5,698 nucleotides of DNA. Source: JAGLTA01 sp034660735. Lineage in GTDB: Bacteria; Patescibacteriota; Patescibacteriia; JAACEG01. Within the stretch, counting starts at the first letter, position 1. Each line of letters opens with the position of its first letter. Positions 4,613 to 5,698 of the stretch are shown in pieces. The stretch lies in assembly GCA_034660735.1 (NCBI GenBank), contig JAYEJQ010000011.1, positions 1 to 5,698 of the forward strand, written 5' to 3'. The position numbers and the translations under genes were made by a program. The notes beneath the pieces were generated by a model. It worked only from the letters and a program-made list of their open reading frames with translations, had not been told where the DNA came from and made no database searches.

Positions 4613-5671
4613 TTATCGTTTCATTCTCTCTAAGGCGGCGAGCATCGGACTGGCTAAAAATATTGACGAATATGTTCCTAGAGAAATGCCTATTATTAAA
4701 GCTAAGACAAAATCTTTTATCGTCTCCCCTCCGAAAAAATACAGAGCAAAAAGAACAAGAAGGGTTGTAACTGAGGTATATATTGATCTTATTAAAGTCT
4801 GGTGAACGCTTTTGTCCACTACTTCGCTAAAATTGCCGCTGTAATTTTTTAAATTTTCCCGCACGCGGTCAAATACGACTATTGTGTCATTTACTGAATA
4901 TCCTAAAATAGTCATTATCGCGGCGACAAAAGGCGCGTTGATTTCAACTGAAAAATATTTTCCCAAAAATACAAAAATCCCGATAGTTATTATAACATCA
5001 TGGAAGAGAGTTAAAATGGCTATCACGCCGTATTTCCAAGATGAAATCGGCTTAGACACATGGCGGAACGCCCATGCGATATAGGCGATAATCGCTATTA
5101 GAGCGATAATTATAGCGTAAATAGTTTTCTGTTTTAACTCCTGCCCAATAATAGGTCCTATGGAATCAAAACGTTTTTCAATAACTCTATTTTTAATTTC
5201 ATTGTCTGTTGTAGCGGAAACAATTTTTTCTTCGTTTTTTTCTTGCTCTAAAATTTTAATTTCGCCATTTTCATCAACCGCTTCTGTTTCAATAATTTCT
5301 GCGGTTTCAACTTCAATCACTTCCCCATTCTCTGTATTTAATGTCTCAATTTTTATATTTTGATCTTGCGATTGGTCGTCCAATTTTTGCAAAATTTGCT
5401 GGTGTGTTTCTTCATCAACTGATTTAAAACGCAACAATAGCCCTTTTTCATCAATGGGCTGAATAACAATATTACCTAACTCTAAATCGCTTAATTTGTC
5501 TTTTACTTCTTCAATCGTTGGTCTATTTTCTGTAAATTCAACTTCAAGCATACTTCCGCCTGTAAAATCAATGCCAAAATTCAGTCCCCAAAAAATCATG
5601 CTCAAAATACTAATCCCTGCTAAAATCCCAGAAATCGTAAAATATGTTTTTGAATGTTTGATTATATTCAT
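4613..5671 (-). CDS. secF: Protein translocase subunit SecF, with an acidic insertion in the extracytoplasmic domain
   Basis: SecF works with SecD and SecYEG, using the proton motive force to pull translocating proteins across the membrane. This 352-residue protein has six membrane helices: about 10-31, then 183-203, 213-236, 246-268, 296-315 and 319-341. The first helix is followed by the signature NFGIDFTGGSMLEVEF (31-46). The extracytoplasmic P1 domain (about 40-180) ends with FDSIGPIIGQEL (168-179). The family's second signature, GYSVNDTIVVFDRVRENL (257-274), lies at the end of helix 4 and contains the polar residues N261, D262 and D268. Residues about 99-160 form an extra Glu-rich stretch between the P1 fold and VIEKRFDSIGP, which makes the protein longer than the roughly 290-310 residues usual for single SecF proteins. 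secD is expected just upstream but lies outside the window. The ATG at 5671 has no Shine-Dalgarno sequence. Confidence 0.95.
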   Translation of the reverse strand: MNIIKHSKTYFTISGILAGISILSMIFWGLNFGIDFTGGSMLEVEFTENRPTIEEVKDKLSDLELGNIVIQPIDEKGLLLRFKSVDEETHQQILQKLDDQSQDQNIKIETLNTENGEVIEVETAEIIETEAVDENGEIKILEQEKNEEKIVSATTDNEIKNRVIEKRFDSIGPIIGQELKQKTIYAIIIALIAIIAYIAWAFRHVSKPISSWKYGVIAILTLFHDVIITIGIFVFLGKYFSVEINAPFVAAIMTILGYSVNDTIVVFDRVRENLKNYSGNFSEVVDKSVHQTLIRSIYTSVTTLLVLFALYFFGGETIKDFVLALIIGISLGTYSSIFLASPMLAALERMKR

Positions 5672-5698
5672 AATTTTATTAAATACTAATTTATTTTT

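Noticed and set aside
4884..5363. Two plus-strand open frames opposite secF
   Set aside because: Both lie wholly antisense to conserved SecF sequence and have low-complexity translations.

Overview
The window is AT-rich bacterial DNA, with every supported gene on the minus strand, so transcription reads from high to low coordinates. Several points suggest a small-genome bacterium of the Candidate Phyla Radiation (Patescibacteria), perhaps a Parcubacteria-like lineage. Spacers are short and A/T-rich, and no start has a Shine-Dalgarno sequence at standard spacing. There is also a small secreted repeat protein of a type I associate with these genomes, and housekeeping genes sit beside eroded accessory genes. 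This placement rests on general resemblance, not on a marker gene.

Layout in order of transcription. First comes a housekeeping block: secF (Sec translocase accessory subunit), a COG2426/PF06695 small membrane protein annotated in the family as a putative small multidrug exporter, and tpiA (triosephosphate isomerase). Spacers of 20 and 10 bp suggest one transcript. A 112-bp spacer carrying a C-rich hairpin element separates tpiA from the next pair, a membrane-anchored five-TPR protein and rnc (ribonuclease III). A perfect 13-bp inverted repeat lies at the junction between these two.

The rest, from about 1560 down to 123, is an accessory zone showing decay. It starts with an unannotated fragment holding only the C-terminus of a DUF4143 ATPase. 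A small secreted repeat protein follows, whose second repeat is cut short. Last is a Bro-N (phage antirepressor/DinD-like) gene with an in-frame TAA; the family's C-terminal tail continues in the same frame for 42 codons beyond it. The window ends in the first 32 codons of a pilT-like type IV pilus ATPase.

The genes cover protein export, glycolysis, dsRNA processing, membrane-tethered scaffolding and pilus retraction. They do not form one pathway. I see no complete mobile element, CRISPR array, tRNA or rRNA. The most interesting signals are the broken Bro-N tail, the DUF4143 relic, the acidic insertion in SecF, and the hairpin just upstream of rnc.
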